The notes: generated by a model not told the origin, from the letters alone. A stretch of 64,000 bases of DNA from Fomes fomentarius (GCA_022606135.1 JABYQN010000006.1:2666001-2730000), one strand, 5' to 3'; positions 36,521 to 48,915 are shown, counted from the first letter of the stretch. A program made the numbers and translations.

Positions 36521-39500
36521 ATGATTCCTCTCATCCCGACGCTCGCGCTTGCTTTTGTCTCCTTCATCTGCTCAGCGTTCGTAATTCTCCGAATTCTCAT
36601 CCCCATTCTACCCCCTCATCCCCTCAGCCGTCGAGTCCCCCCTGTATGTCCTCTATCTGATTTTATTGTCGTCCGGATTCAGCTGACAATAGAAAATCTC
36701 TTACAGTCCGAATTTGGTCTTCCTAACTATCGGTCTATCTCTCCCGCAGACAAGAGCCACCTCTGGCTTGCATTTTGCGACGTGCTCGCTCTCGTCATCT
36801 TCACATGGCAAGCTGTGAATGAATTTCTCGGTGGGCCCTCCGGGTACTCCATCATCAATGACCCCGCATCTGCTGTCAGGCTATGGTTCGCCATGACCCT
36901 CCGCCAGACATGTCTCCTGATTATCTCCGGTTTGACGCTCCTGCACGTTCGCATGGGCCGTCCCGTTTCCTTCGGAGGCAAGCATTGGATGCTCTGGGCT
37001 CCCACTCTCATCCTCGTCGTTACCTCAACCGCCCTCGCTGGTGTTCTCGCTGCAACCAGCGCTCATAGTCTCTTCGTTGGTCTGGTCGCGTATTCCACCA
37101 GTGTATCATTGCTCAGCACACTTGCCTTTGGCTGCCTCGTTGGCACTTTGGTCATCATCAAGCACAATCTTGCTGCCCTTGATGATATTCGTGACCCCTG
37201 GCCGCCCGCGAAGGTGGCTGTTGAGGAGCGCCCTCGCCCGAGCTTTGCGGCTGAGGACGTCAACGCACTCAAGGACAGTTCATCCTGGATCACCTCTCAC
37301 GCGAGCTCGCGCCGCGACAGCATCTCCGCATTCTCGTTCTCCACACACCACACCGTCCGAACGCACTCTCGTGCTGCTTCCAACTCGAGCACACGTATGC
37401 TTCCGCACCCTGTCACGGCGTCGTACCCGTCCATTGCACCCAAGTCCTCGTATTGGTTCAACCCCGCTACACCCTTCGGCAGCCGCGAGTCAGTCCCTCC
37501 GGTTCCTCCGCTGCCTGCGCCGTACCGCCCGACTTCGACTACCTCCGCGCAGATCAACGACGACCCCGATCCGTTCAAGCGTCCTGTTCCCCGCATGGGC
37601 TCGCAATCATCGTGGCTGACTGAACCCTCGCAATATCAGCCTACTCTCTCCAATTGGTCTTTCCCCGCTACGCAGCCCCCTTCGCCTCCGCCTACCGCTG
37701 CGTCTTTACCGATGCTTGGTAGCGACCTCCTGCCTTCGACTGCCGTTTCGCGTCCTACGACCCCGGCTATGGCAAACGCAGAGGTTCTTGGTGGTTACGG
37801 TTACAACGCGGACAGTTCTCAAGAGAAGGGATTCAACAGCTTCTCATCTACCGCCTCCAGAGACCTCGACATGACCGTCTTCCGGACCGCTGGATGGCTG
37901 GTGATGATCTGGGTTCCCCAAGTATGTGGCTACATCTCTGACGCGATAATCACTCACCTCCCTTTTGTAGGCTCTTGGTCTCCCGTTCATGTTCATGGTT
38001 TCTCCCGGCTCATCTCTCAGCTTTGCGGCGTCGATTCTGTTAATGTTGTCGATCACGCTCTCCGGTCCTCTCCTCGCTCTCAACTTGCTCTTCCGCTCTC
38101 CGATCCCCATCCCTACGGATCTCTTCGAGACGTACAGCGAGCCGCCTTCCGCCGTCCTTCGTGCGCCATCTCCTCAGAGCACTGCCGCGTCTTCCTACAA
38201 GTATTCGCACGAGTACAAGCGCAGTGGTAGTGTTACTGTCGTCGAGTCCCGACGCAGTACCGACGTCTGGCTCACCAACGGCGACGCAGTTGACGGTAAG
38301 AGCAAGATGAGCCGTGCGCTCGGTATGCTTCAGCCCAAGCCCAAGCTCTCAGTTCTCCCGCCTGAAGGCGAACAGTTCGCCGATGAACCTCTTACACCGC
38401 CCCTGCCTATGCAGATGCAGCCCGAGCGTTCGCTTCCCGCAACCCCAGCGCAGAGCGAGCGCAGTGCAGAGTTCGGTAGGACCCCTGGTCGCCTCCGCAA
38501 GGAGAGCAAGGCAAGCTCGTACTACTCCGGCACTTCGGACAGCGTTGCCTTCCAGACGCAGATCATGATCGCTCAGCGTCACTACTCCGCCCTTGCGCAG
38601 ACCATCGCCGTCCCGCCCTCCCCGACTGCTCCCGTCGGCCCTGAGCGCCGCGCGTCCATGGACGACTCCGCTGCAGCCAGCGGCATCGAGACCAAGCCTG
38701 TCAGCCGCGCTTCGCAGCACCTCCGCGTCCGTTCGGTGTCCTCCATCACTGGCAACACCAGCGTTGACTCGCGCTTCCCGGTGAGCCCTCCGCCTGCGTC
38801 CCCTCTTCCGCCCACGCCACCTTCCGTGCGCGAGCGCAAGGCTCGCATGCTCTCGCATCGCAAGTCTCACTCGCAGTCGTCTTCATCTGCCGGCTTCTCG
38901 TTCGGCCCTATTGCTGGTGATGATATGGCGGAGATCGACGCGCTCTCGGCTAGGGTCCTCCCGCTCCTCGTCCCTGGCTTGACTGTTGGCAATGACATTC
39001 GCGTCCGTGAGGATTGGAGCTGGAACCGCTCCCCGCGCGAGATGAAGGCGACTGGTACTATGAAGAACTCGAAGACGGTTCCGGTTGAGCTTGGTGGTTA
39101 TTCGACCGACTTCTCGTCCCCTGATGCCCATTCTACTCCGCTTGAGCAGCAGAGGAAGACTGCCCCGAGGGAGAGGAAAACGTCGAACCACCGTCGTAAC
39201 CACTTCAGCCTCCCTAGGTATGTCGTTATCGCTGTTCTCTCATAATCACCGCTAACTGAGTTATTGGCAGTCTCTCCCTTGGCAAGGACGGTATTCACTC
39301 TCTGTCCGTTTGGCGCGATGAGATCAACCGCGTTATTGAGAGCAAGCTTGGCCAGTCCACCTCGAACACGGTCGAGAAGAGCTGCCGTCGCAACACGGTT
39401 TACGGCTACGAGGGCGAGCTCGTTCCCAACTCCGGTTCCCACCTCAACGTGGTCAACGAGGACGAGGAGCTCCTTCGCCCTGCCTCGCCCATGTCCCAGA

Positions 39501-40294
39501 CCGACCGCGGCCCAATATCGGCAAGGACCTTCGGACCTGAGTCGCTCTCTGTGCCGCCGGAGCGTGACGACAGGGCGAGCTCGCGTAACTCTCTTGTTAC
39601 TCTCATCACGGCTCTCGACCAGGAGCTCCGTATCCCGCTCCCGCCTCCCTCTGCCGCATCCGAGGTGACGCTGTTCGACCTCGAGAACTTCGACCCGGAG
39701 AACGACGGCCCCATCGCGTCCAGCACGCCGCACGAGTCCAAGCGCACGCAGCCCAAGTCGAAGCACCATGCCCCTCCCGTCCCGCAGCTCCGCGACGGAC
39801 CCAAACAGAGCCGCCGGTCGAGCATCCGGTACATCACCTCGGACGAGAACGCTGTGCCCGAGTCTCCGCGCATCGACATCGCGCCCTCCACCGCCAGCAA
39901 GGGCTTCGCCGGGTGGTCCCAGGCTGCACGCGGCGCGATCCGCCCCCTTGTGCCCAAGTCTCCCAAGAGCAAGGGCAAGGGCAAGAAAGGCAGCTTCAAA
40001 CTCGCCTCCCCACCTGGTGGGGGCCTGCGCCCGCTCTCGCTCCTCCAGGACCGTGATCTCAACCTGGAGAGGACGGAGACGAAGCCGTTGAGCGTCGGGA
40101 AGAAGAGCAAGGTTTCGGACGAGAACGCTGGGCCGTCTGGTAGCCTCGCAAAGGTCAAGGCTGGCTTTAAGCCCCTCAGGCTTTCGCGTTCGGAGACTAC
40201 CAGGGAACGTGCGCTGCTCCGTCAGAAGGAGGTCCTCCCCGAATTCGTGGTTCGCCCTCCCTCGGAGGTCGAGCGCGGTGTTCTCGGTTGGTAA
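36521..40294 (+). CDS. Large seven-transmembrane protein with disordered loop and tail, function unknown
   Basis: Exons 36521-36643, 36707-37921, 37971-39217, 39271-40294 give 1202 aa. I count seven hydrophobic segments: the N-terminus (LIPTLALAFVSFICSAFVI), about 65-85, 110-130, 140-165, 170-200, then after a roughly 240-residue Ser/Pro-rich loop two more (AGWLVMIWVPQALGLPFMF and SLSFAASILLMLSITL). The remaining 650 residues are a disordered, basic and Ser-rich tail. This outline is GPCR-like (long third loop, long cytosolic tail), but I recognise no receptor family and no G-protein motif. The first three introns are 63, 49 and 53 nt. The first is in frame and stop-free. The end may differ: a GTAAGT overlaps the last codons (see findings). 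Confidence 0.75.
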
Positions 40295-40979
40295 GTGTTG
40301 AAGGTCGTCGACCAAGACCAAAACGTTAGGTCCATTCCGAAGGTACTCTTTAATGACACTCTTCGTGCTGAGACTCTCGCTATGTTACATACTGTTTGTT
40401 GATGAGTTATCGTTTGAATTTTCGTATCGCTGTTTCGCTTCTGTCTTCGCACTGTCCGCTTTGTTCGTTTGTTGCAGATTCTTTGCTATCGCGTCACCAC
40501 CCTATGCCTCTATGCACTTCCATCTCTCCTCTGCTGTCTCTATGTCTCATTGCTCTACATACATACGTCTCCAAGCTGTCTCGCTACGTACAAGTTTCAC
40601 GTCGCTACGTCTCCATCGCTCACGCTGTCGGTTACGTCCCACATTCTTGCTTTCCTCTTCGCATGCTACGCGTGCTCTCCTCTGCCCATTGATTGCCGCT
40701 TTCGTCGCTGCTGCGCCAGTGCACTTACCGTGTACATATACCTACGCCCTCGATCGCTCAGTACTTGCATAGCTAGCCTACTCGCCGCTGACGCTCAGCT
40801 TCAAGCTTTCCTGTTTAGCGCAAGCTCGCTATGTTGTCCAATATGCACTGTCTTGTGAATGAATCTCCTTTATCAGAGTACGAATGGGCTGAAGTACATG
40901 TTCCTCGCGTGAACAAGAGACCGAAGCGCACAAGGGAGTAGAATGATACATTCCGAGCCATATGAGTAAGCCGGTTATC
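40295..40979. other. Intergenic region seven-TM gene to THOC3
   Basis: Convergent gene ends. It contains a pyrimidine-rich stretch (40400-40720) and a possible alternative last exon of the upstream gene. No further gene seen. Confidence 0.4.
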
Positions 40980-42502
40980 TCACATGCCCGGTCCAAACAG
41001 GCTGATCCATGCGGCAGGCGGAGGGCCACCCTCTCGGATTTTTGTCTGCCCACAATATGCGATGACGTGTTTTGAGGGGTGCCAGCTTACCGTGGGTGAT
41101 GGCCCCAGGGCAGGAACTCGGTGAAGGGGCATACCGGTTTCCACAGCACACTGCATATCCGCGTGATTGAGATGCAGACGCGGACGCAGACACAGTGTCA
41201 GGAAGGCAGGAGCTTACGATATCGATATAGCTGCCCGCATTCGCTATGGCGATGAATTCTCCGTCATGGGAGAAACTGAGTGCATTTATGGCATTGCTGT
41301 GGCGGATGCATCCGTTGGTCAGTACCAGTACCCATGCTTGTGAATATGGCTCGGGCAACGTACTCGCAAGCCGTAATCGTGCGCGCACAGATCCACTCCG
41401 ACAGATCAAAGAGGTTGACTATGGAGTCGTTCCCACCGGATGCAAGATACCTGCGAGGGTATATTTTCATCAGCTCACTATGGATTCCGGAGTGATTATG
41501 TCCGTACCTCCCCTAGGATCTAGCGCGGCGGCTACACATCCTCCGACATGTGCTGGGGTGTTGTGTAGTACGGCAAGGTCGGGATAGTCGAGAATTCGGA
41601 TGATGTGCTCAGACTGGTGTGTCAACACGATGCCGTCGCCGGCATGGTTGAACGTTGCCGTAGACGCAAACATCTGTTTCTGTCACAAATTTCTGACCCT
41701 CAGTCGTGAGGACCCTGAACTGTGACGCTAGATGGCTTACTCCGGACATGTCCGCGACCCGCCACTGGTCTTTGGTCTCCTCACCCTCCCTTCCGAATGT
41801 GAGCGAGCCGAGCACCTTGTTGGTAGTAGTGTACAGGATGGACTTCCCGTCTGGGGAGTAATTGAGCTGCACAGGGGCGAGTTTCAACTGGATCTGTTGC
41901 ACATGACGGCTTTCTTGAAGGAGAAACATCAGGTCCACTGCACCAAGCCACATATCAAAACAAGGTCCGCTCACGCCGTCCGTCCCAAAACACTATCCTG
42001 CGATCTTTCTGGCTTGACGTGCAGAAGAGCTCCGGGTGCGTCGGGTTCCATGCGATGTAGTCGACATCGTCTACATGTCCACCCGGGAAGGTAGTCGCAG
42101 ACCGGAGCTCCATCTATACCTGATCAATTCACCCCTGCGTAACCATGGTCCGAAACGAAGCACACATACGCTCTTTTCTGGCTGCCACACCCGCCCAATC
42201 TTGTCGATGCCAACAGCACCCAGTTTCTTCCCGTCACAACTCCACGCGATGTGGTTCATGGCTTGCTGGGACGAGAAGCGGATGTCGCGCGGCCGGAAGG
42301 CGGAGAATGTGGGAGCCTACGACAGAGAAACGCGACCATCACCGTCACCATCGACGTCCATGGAGAGATAGCGCGGTCGGTGCATTCGTACATGGAGTCC
42401 TCGTGCGGCGAACGTCGTGTGCGCCGGAGGCGAAGGCGGTCGCTCCGGTGGCGGGATCTCATCCTCATCCTTCGAGTTTGCGGCGGCAATTTGGTGAGAC
42501 AT
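40980..42502 (-). CDS. THOC3: THO complex subunit 3 / TEX1-like WD40 protein (one frame conflict)
   Basis: WD40 propeller subunit of THO/TREX, which couples transcription to mRNA export. Exons 42502-42392, 42316-42170, 42113-41975, 41913-41741, 41673-41508, 41450-41364, 41296-41218, 41150-40980. Family landmarks: HIAWSCDGKKLGAVGIDK, HPELFCTSSQKDRRIVFWD, QLNYSPDGKSILY, ALDPRG, RYLASGGNDSIVNLFDL, ARTITAC, ALSFSHDGEFIAIA and SWHPSKHVIAY. All junctions agree in phase except exon 5 to exon 6, where the only GT (41507) and the only fitting AG (41451) leave the frame one base out. Either one base is missing in the assembly or the gene is damaged. About 357 aa if intact. Confidence 0.85.
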
Positions 42503-42971
42503 GTTTTGGAGGCGAGTAAACCACAGTTTCCGGGAACCAAGATACGTTTGGTAGGCACGAGGGCGGTCAGGATGCACAGATGTATGAAAGACGCGCGTGC
42601 TAGCGACTTGGAGTTCTCACTAGCGCTGGTGATATACGCGTATCTGTGCACTGCTTATTTTGGCAGGTGTAGTCGTTCATGCGGACAAACCATCAGAAGG
42701 TCATCTGATGATCGATAGATTTATGCCATATCATACTACCAGTATAGTAGTGTATTCCAGAGTCCTCGTTCCAATACTACACCGACGACAGAAACGTGCA
42801 TGGGAACAGCGTGAGTCAGTACGAGATTCCCTTATACTTTAGCGATAGTACGGTAGTGGCTCTCCCCGCAGCTCAACAATCATCCGCTGCTTCACGTCTC
42901 TCATACGTTGTATCTCCGCCCTTATCTCCTCCATCTAGTTCCGCTGCGGCAGCTACCGGTCCGCTGGCGGT
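42503..42971. other. Intergenic region THOC3 to single-pass membrane protein gene
   Basis: THOC3 promoter and the 3' UTR of the next gene; nothing else recognised. Confidence 0.4.
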
Positions 42972-44414
42972 TTACTGGACGATACAAGAACGCACCAGCG
43001 CCGCCGCGGAGTCCTCGCCAGTACCCCTACGATTCGGCGATACACTGGGGGAAGACGGCGGCGCAGAAGCGCTGTACTTCGCGGCCAAAGCCGCTTCCAT
43101 CTCCCCCATGTGATGGGTAAGTTCCGTCTCTCGTTCGGCGATTTGCTTGCGGGCGAAGAGCGTCATGGAGTTATCAGGGCCAACGAGGCGGGTCTCTTCG
43201 CTAGTGACAACTATACGTGGTATATTGTAGCCCACGCGCGAGGGAGGTGCAGGGAAGTCCATGATAGGGATAGAGTCCGTAGGTGAAGCCGCCAACGACT
43301 GCTGCGAATGATCCTCTGGAGGAAGTAATTTCGTCTTCGATGGTGAGACGTTGGCGTTCATGAAGGGGAAGAAGGGTGTCGGAGGGCGTTCGGGAGCCAG
43401 AGATTCTGTCGACTCTGTAAACGAGATGAAACTGCGAGAATCAATCTCGTCGTTTCCGTGGAAGTGTCGCTCGTACTTGAGGTCGTCGATGTCGCGTGTC
43501 TCGCTCTCAGCCGAACGCCGCCTCCGACGACGGATCAAGAATAACGCGAGAAGGCCGATGACTAGAAGCGTCACAGCGCCACCCACCATTCCCAGTATGA
43601 GTGCAAGAGGCGATCTTGACGAGCTGTAGGTCTTGTTCGAGTACTCTGTTGGAACACCGGATCGAGAAGGAGGCGCAGAGACGTCGGTCTCGTCCTCCGT
43701 ACTGATGACACGATGAGCTGTACTATGCGTCACAACAGTAGCGGAGACATACGTGTATTGTGCATAGTCGAATAACATCCGTGAGTACCCAACGGAGCTA
43801 ACACGCAGAGTATGGTTTCCCTGTGGTATAGATCCGCTCTGGAACACGTCCACATCGTATTTGACGAGATAGTTGCCGGCCGCATCCATGGCTCCATCTG
43901 GCTCGTGAAAGTAGTCACCAACTGGCGCACCGTCGAGCTCGAAGGTCATGTTCGCCACGGCAATCTCGACTCGGTCTGCCTGAGAGATGATGCAGTAAAT
44001 ACTGATGGAGTTCCCTTCAAGTTTGATCCCCGGAGTTTAGCACACGACCTTCCGCAACTGAGGCTGCAGTGTCCAGATGCAGCAACGAGCGTACATACCT
44101 TCAAAGGAAAGTGCGATTGTCCGCGAAGGGGCGTCCTCCGACATGCCGACGGCGTCATGCCAGGTTCCGCGCCCGACCTCGTTCGGGTCCGGATTCACCA
44201 AGCATTCCTCGTCGTGCACGCACCGCCTGCCCTGGCTCCAGCTTGCGGAAGGGGAATACACCGGGCGCACCCCTGTGACTTCATCACCGTAGGTGTCGTC
44301 GATGGTGACCGTTTTCGTTGTAGCCGCAACCAGGCGAGCGGAGAGGATCAGAAAGAAAGTGGTTTGAAGGAACGAAGGTGTGGCAAGATCCGAAATCAGG
44401 CGGCGGTAACCCAT
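42972..44414 (-). CDS. Single-pass membrane protein with extracellular domain, function unknown
   Basis: Exons 44414-44099 and 44014-42972 (452 aa). A second intron, 43752-43702 (51 nt, in frame, no stop, gtatgt donor and cag acceptor), is likely, giving 435 aa. The N-terminus (about residues 10-32, LATPSFLQTTFFLILSARLVAA) looks like a signal peptide. The outer part carries a lectin-like/beta-rich stretch common in basidiomycete hypothetical membrane proteins. A single TM helix (LALILGMVGGAVTLLVIGLLALFLI) follows, then the stop-transfer cluster RRRRRR and a Ser/Pro-rich cytosolic tail. This layout suits a surface sensor or wall-linked protein, but no family is recognised and no function can be claimed. 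Confidence 0.75.
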
Positions 44415-47064
44415 AACCAGAACCGCGCGCCGGCACAACGAGAGGCGGCACTATACAAGCAATTCGAGGAGGGAAACAGAGGAAGGAAGAGAAGTGAGTC
44501 GAGTGGGATGCATCGTCGGCGACCATAATGAGCGAGAGGGACCGACGAAAAGACTCGCGGTTGATGAATATGTGGCAGACAGGATGAAGGGCGTGGCTGA
44601 CGGGCTGCCTCCGAAGTCGACGGTGCGCAACGCCATTCGCCGCGTCGTGCCCGTCTTGTGCCCACTGGAGGACGGCGTGAGTACGGGAGCAGCGTCAAAC
44701 TGGACGCCCACTGTCCGCTACCGTGATGGTGGATGACATAGTGGGACATGCAGAAGGAACATCATTATGGACGCGACGTTTCTGGACGGTGATAGCGATG
44801 CGCGCAAGGACGACGCGTCAGCTCGTGGAACGCTCGAACGAGCACGCGCGATGGAGACAGGCGCATCTTGATGCATCCTCGGAATGGCCTGATATGGATC
44901 ATCCCTCCGAGCGCAGCGGAAGGACGCGTAATGGGCGCAGTTCCGGGATGTCCGTGGGAGAGCTCCAATGACGGATGTCACAAAGGATGCACGACTCGGA
45001 CAACCTAATCAGGTAATGTCAGTTACCCGGGCGGAGAATCACATACGCTGGACTTGGATGGTTAGATGCCAGATGCTACTCAAAACATACCAGCGGGGAA
45101 GACTCTCAGTCTTCGAGTCAGAGATGGCACAACTACGCGTTGGCTGTACCTACGGAGAGTGCGCTCCGCAGAGGCCGTCCAGGCGACCGTTGGGAAGACG
45201 AGGAGTGCATGTTTGGCCTGTCGGTCCGAACCATTGTGCATCTTGAACTGAAGCGTGTGGCACGGCTTATGTCTCATCCACGAATGGAGGCAATCTATGC
45301 CTTACAGGTGTGCATTCGCGGAACAGCCCAGCGGCGGTATCGTCTCGGGAGCCGTCCGTGCGTCGTATGGCGTAGGCGTGTGATGAATTATCATCACAAA
45401 CAGCCCTGGAGAGATACACCAGGCGAGACCGCTGCAATGTTCTAGGTTCCGGTGAGGAGATGACCGGCACAGAGTCAGCTCATGAGAAGCGGCCCACGTT
45501 GGCTCGGGTACCTACCCTAGTGTGCCGCCTTGGCGCAGGGAAGTACGGTGCAGCCACGGAAGTTTGGGGTTAGACGGGGTCTATACCAGCTCATACGGGT
45601 AGATCCGGGACCCGATGATCTATGCACTCGGTGTCCATGAAGCACAAGTGACGTGCTGTTCGATAGCCCTACCGTCAAAGAGTCAGAATCGGCAACTCAG
45701 TATGACACTCACGGGTTGACATCGCTGAGTACTCGCTAGCCGGCAAACATAGGGGATGCACTTGATACTCGATTGTGTCTGTAGATGCCGTCATAGTGCC
45801 GTCAGGCAACTACCAGTTAACGAAAAGAGACCAAGCCACAACATATACTCCAAGACCCAGGCAGGCAGCCGAGAGGCTCTCTATCACGATCGTCGTGGGT
45901 TCGAAGACCCGGGGATCAAACGACCGGTGTTGAGTAGCTGCATCGTGTTTGTATCGCGCTTCGGGGCCTTGCTCTAGAACGGCAGTAGATATTGCCCATA
46001 TGCATGTCCAGGGTCTGTGATTTGGACCCTCGGCGTTCGGGAGTCATATGTGCCACTGTAAGCTTCCTGGCAAACCCGGATATTCGAATCTTACAAAGCC
46101 CTGTCACCTGGATCTATCCCAGAGCTAGACAGCCGGCCCCGCTAGAAGACGTACGCTCTCACATAAGAAATGCATAGCCGTGCCGACATATTACATACCA
46201 CTCGTGTGGGGTGAAGTATCATGAGGAGCGCCTCAGATTGAACTTTGTGGACGATATTCGTGACATGGTCTTGTTTTCCGTTAACGCGCGCCAGAACTAT
46301 GGTTTGGTCGTCTAGTGATATGTATATGAGCAACCGGTCCGGTGCTCGAGACTGAAGTAGTGAAGAGGCAGTCTGATGCACCCGTGGTTGGTTGTGATCT
46401 AAGATCGCCAACGGAGAGATGATCAGCGAAATTGCATGCGAGGGTCGACAATTTTTACACCGGAGTTGTTACTTGCGCAAGGGCTGGAATGTGAACAGAA
46501 CACAGATACCGCGCATGAGCAGGCCATGGATGACAGCTCCACTCAATACCTGCTCCCAGCTTGGCCGCCCCTGGACCGGCGGAGGCTGCGACCGAAGTGA
46601 GCAGTGTATGTGCATGCGCAAGTTACGCCGGAGCTAGGGCAGGGCGTCAAAAAATGAGCAAGAGAACCGTTGCCGACAGAGGAGGAGACGGAAGAGTTGC
46701 ATACGCGCGGATCTTGCAATTCAAGGCGGCGGTGCACCGGGGGATGAGACGTGCGAACGCGCGCGCGGCTGTGGGGGCCGGGGGGCTTGCGCGGACGGAG
46801 CTGGCCGAAGCCGCGCCGTCGTCGTCGCGCGTAGGGTGAGATGCGACGGGCTCACTCTATTACGACGGGCGATGCTGTCAGAGAGCGCAGTGAGCGATGC
46901 GAATGTGACCGTGTCTGGTTGGTGTTGTCTGGTTGATGCCTCTGATTCCGTTCCCTCTTTCTCTCGCACTTCGGTCTTTCCTCTCTCCCGGGACCTCCAA
47001 GCGCCCTGCTAATGCTTAAAAGCCACTCCTCCGCCCTCCTCATCCCAACAGTTTTCCGCAAGCC
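44415..47064. other. Gene-poor region of 2.65 kb
   Basis: No complete gene can be supported. A few minus-strand fragments look coding-like but cannot be joined (46142-46411, a stretch near 45300-45445, and 45080-45277). The right 120 bp is pyrimidine-rich and lies in the expected promoter position of the epoxide hydrolase. Confidence 0.5.
45080..46411 (-). pseudogene. Possible degenerate or highly split gene
   Basis: Minus-strand fragments at 46411-46142 (around RAPDRLLIYISLDDQTIVLA), 45445-45300 (around AYAIRRTDGSRDDTAAGL) and 45277-45080 (around RQAKHALLVFPT) have amino-acid-like composition. I cannot connect them with consistent introns or name a family. It may be a relic, a poorly conserved gene, or chance. 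Confidence 0.2.
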
Positions 47065-48447
47065 ATGGATCCTCAAAGCCCTGCGAGCTTCAACCACCGT
47101 TACGAGCTACTCTCCACCGGTCGTCGGTACCACTTCGTTGACCAGCTTCCCACCAACTATGACCCCGCCACCACCAAGACACTCGTGTGCATCCACGGCT
47201 TCCCAGATCTCTGGTAAGTCATATATCCATTTGGGAGCGCACCTCTCAGTACTAATGTACACGACAGGTACGGCTGGCGGTATCAGATAAAGCCATGGGT
47301 AGAGCTCGGATACCGTGTCGTCGTTCCTGACAAGTTGGGGTACGGTGGCACCGACAAACCGGAGGACGCCATCCAATACACCCCCAAGCGAATTTCTGAC
47401 GACATAGCAGCGCTCATGGACCTTCTACAAATTCCGAAAGCTGTCAGTCTATCCACGTTTGACACCTCTGTGTGAATGTCAGCTAACCATAACGTTACCC
47501 CGCACCGAACAGGTTGTCATCGGCCATGATTGGGGATGCTTCATAGCATCCCGGTTTGCCCTGTGGCATCCGGATCGTCTTCTTGCATTGGTATTGTGAG
47601 TGCCATCAGCGCGCTGGCGTTCCGTACCTGCCCACCTCGTGTTGCGCCGCTCATCCTCGGACTCCCGCAGATTGTCAGTGCCTTTCGTTCCGCCATCGAG
47701 AGAATACGTGTCGCTGGAACAGATGGTCGAACGATTCCCGAACTGGGGGTACCAGCTGTTCTTCCGTGAAAAGAGCACGAATGCAGAACTGGATCAAAAA
47801 GTGCGTAGGCTGTGTCCAAGCTGCGCCCATGTCACTTACACTGCTCGGCACGTCAGCTCTCCAAGTTCTTCAAACTGATATACCGTGTCAGGCGTCCGAC
47901 GACCTCCTCGCTAACGAAATGGACCCTCCCGGGAGGTTTGAAGAGAGTTCTTGATTCGGACACTGTTCACAGTGACACGGGTATCCTGACGGAGCAGGTA
48001 AGGGACCATACCGATACCGATCCTTCTTACACTGATCGCCGGAACGTGTCTAGGAATTCGACCATTACGTTTCCCAGTTTGGACAAGGCATGAATGGACC
48101 TCTGAACTATTACCGAACTACCGCGCTCCGATTCGAGGAAGAGAAGGGTAAGTGTTAGGGTGCGACAAACAAGGCGTTCACTCACTGATGCGGGATTCCG
48201 AGTAGATGGGAAGCTGCTACGCGCTCCCCGCTCGGACCTTCCTGTGCTCCTTATCATTGGCAAGGACGATCCTACATCAAATCAGGGTGCCATCGAGCTG
48301 ACGAAGAAGTTGATCCCGCAAGTGCAAGTTGAGCTCATAGACGGCGTTGGGCACTGGGTCATGGTGGAGAGCAGAGACTACATCAACGAGAGCATCCCTC
48401 GGTTCCTGCAGAACGCTCTGGCGAGTGAGGTGCATACGAAGTTGTGA
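47065..48447 (+). CDS. Epoxide hydrolase-type alpha/beta hydrolase
   Basis: Seven exons (47065-47213, 47268-47442, 47513-47595, 47671-47800, 47857-47998, 48055-48147, 48206-48447) give 337 aa. The alpha/beta-hydrolase signposts are present: the oxyanion motif HGFPDLWYGW, DKLGYGGTDKP, the nucleophile elbow GHDWG (Asp, as in epoxide hydrolases rather than Ser), a cap region with YQLFF and NYYRT, and GVGHWVM with the catalytic His near the C-terminus. It probably opens epoxides to diols for detoxification or specialised metabolism; the substrate cannot be read from sequence. No signal peptide, so cytosolic. Intron 2 (70 nt) and intron 3 (75 nt) are longer than average here. Confidence 0.9.
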
Positions 48448-48915
48448 GGGACGGCCAATGGAGCTCTAGATGCGACCTGTACTGTGTGTTTATATGATAC
48501 TTTATTGATTCGTATCCGACAATTGCTGCGATAGACGATCTGTTCGACGAGTGCGAGAAGAAAGAACACGAGTTAGAGGGAGACACGCGGGCGAGCACTG
48601 CGGTAGGATGTGGTTGGCCGAAGAAGGCAGAGAGACTGACTCGGCCAGATATAGGCGCTGGGAGTTGCTGACCAATCCGGGACCGCCTTTGTGACGGATG
48701 GCCACTGTGCCCTCTGCACTCTTCTCCATCGCCACTCACGACGACCGACACACTCTCCTCGTTGTCTTTCCTGTCCTGCTCGTTACACGCTTGCTGCTCC
48801 GCTCACGACCCGACTGTTGCACATAAATCCGTCACATCTTCACATATCTGCTGTACGTTCTTCGGCTAAAATTCTTGCGGGGTCCTGATCTCATAGTCCC
48901 TTTCAGATCTCCGTC
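48448..48915. promoter_or_regulatory. Upstream region of the Barentsz-like gene with a likely 5'-UTR intron
   Basis: A good intron candidate runs 48853-48906 (gtacgt donor, tttcag acceptor, 54 nt) and ends 9 bases before the ATG. The rest holds the epoxide hydrolase 3' UTR and the promoter. Confidence 0.5.

Noticed and set aside
39098..40321. 407-codon open frame on the minus strand, opposite the seven-TM gene's tail
   Set aside because: Follows from the biased Ser/Arg/Pro codon use of the forward gene; low-complexity composition, no conserved motif, and it overlaps well-supported exons.
45885..45925. GGTTCGAA box resembling a tRNA T-arm
   Set aside because: The flanking bases do not form a T stem, and no acceptor, D or anticodon arm can be drawn on either strand.
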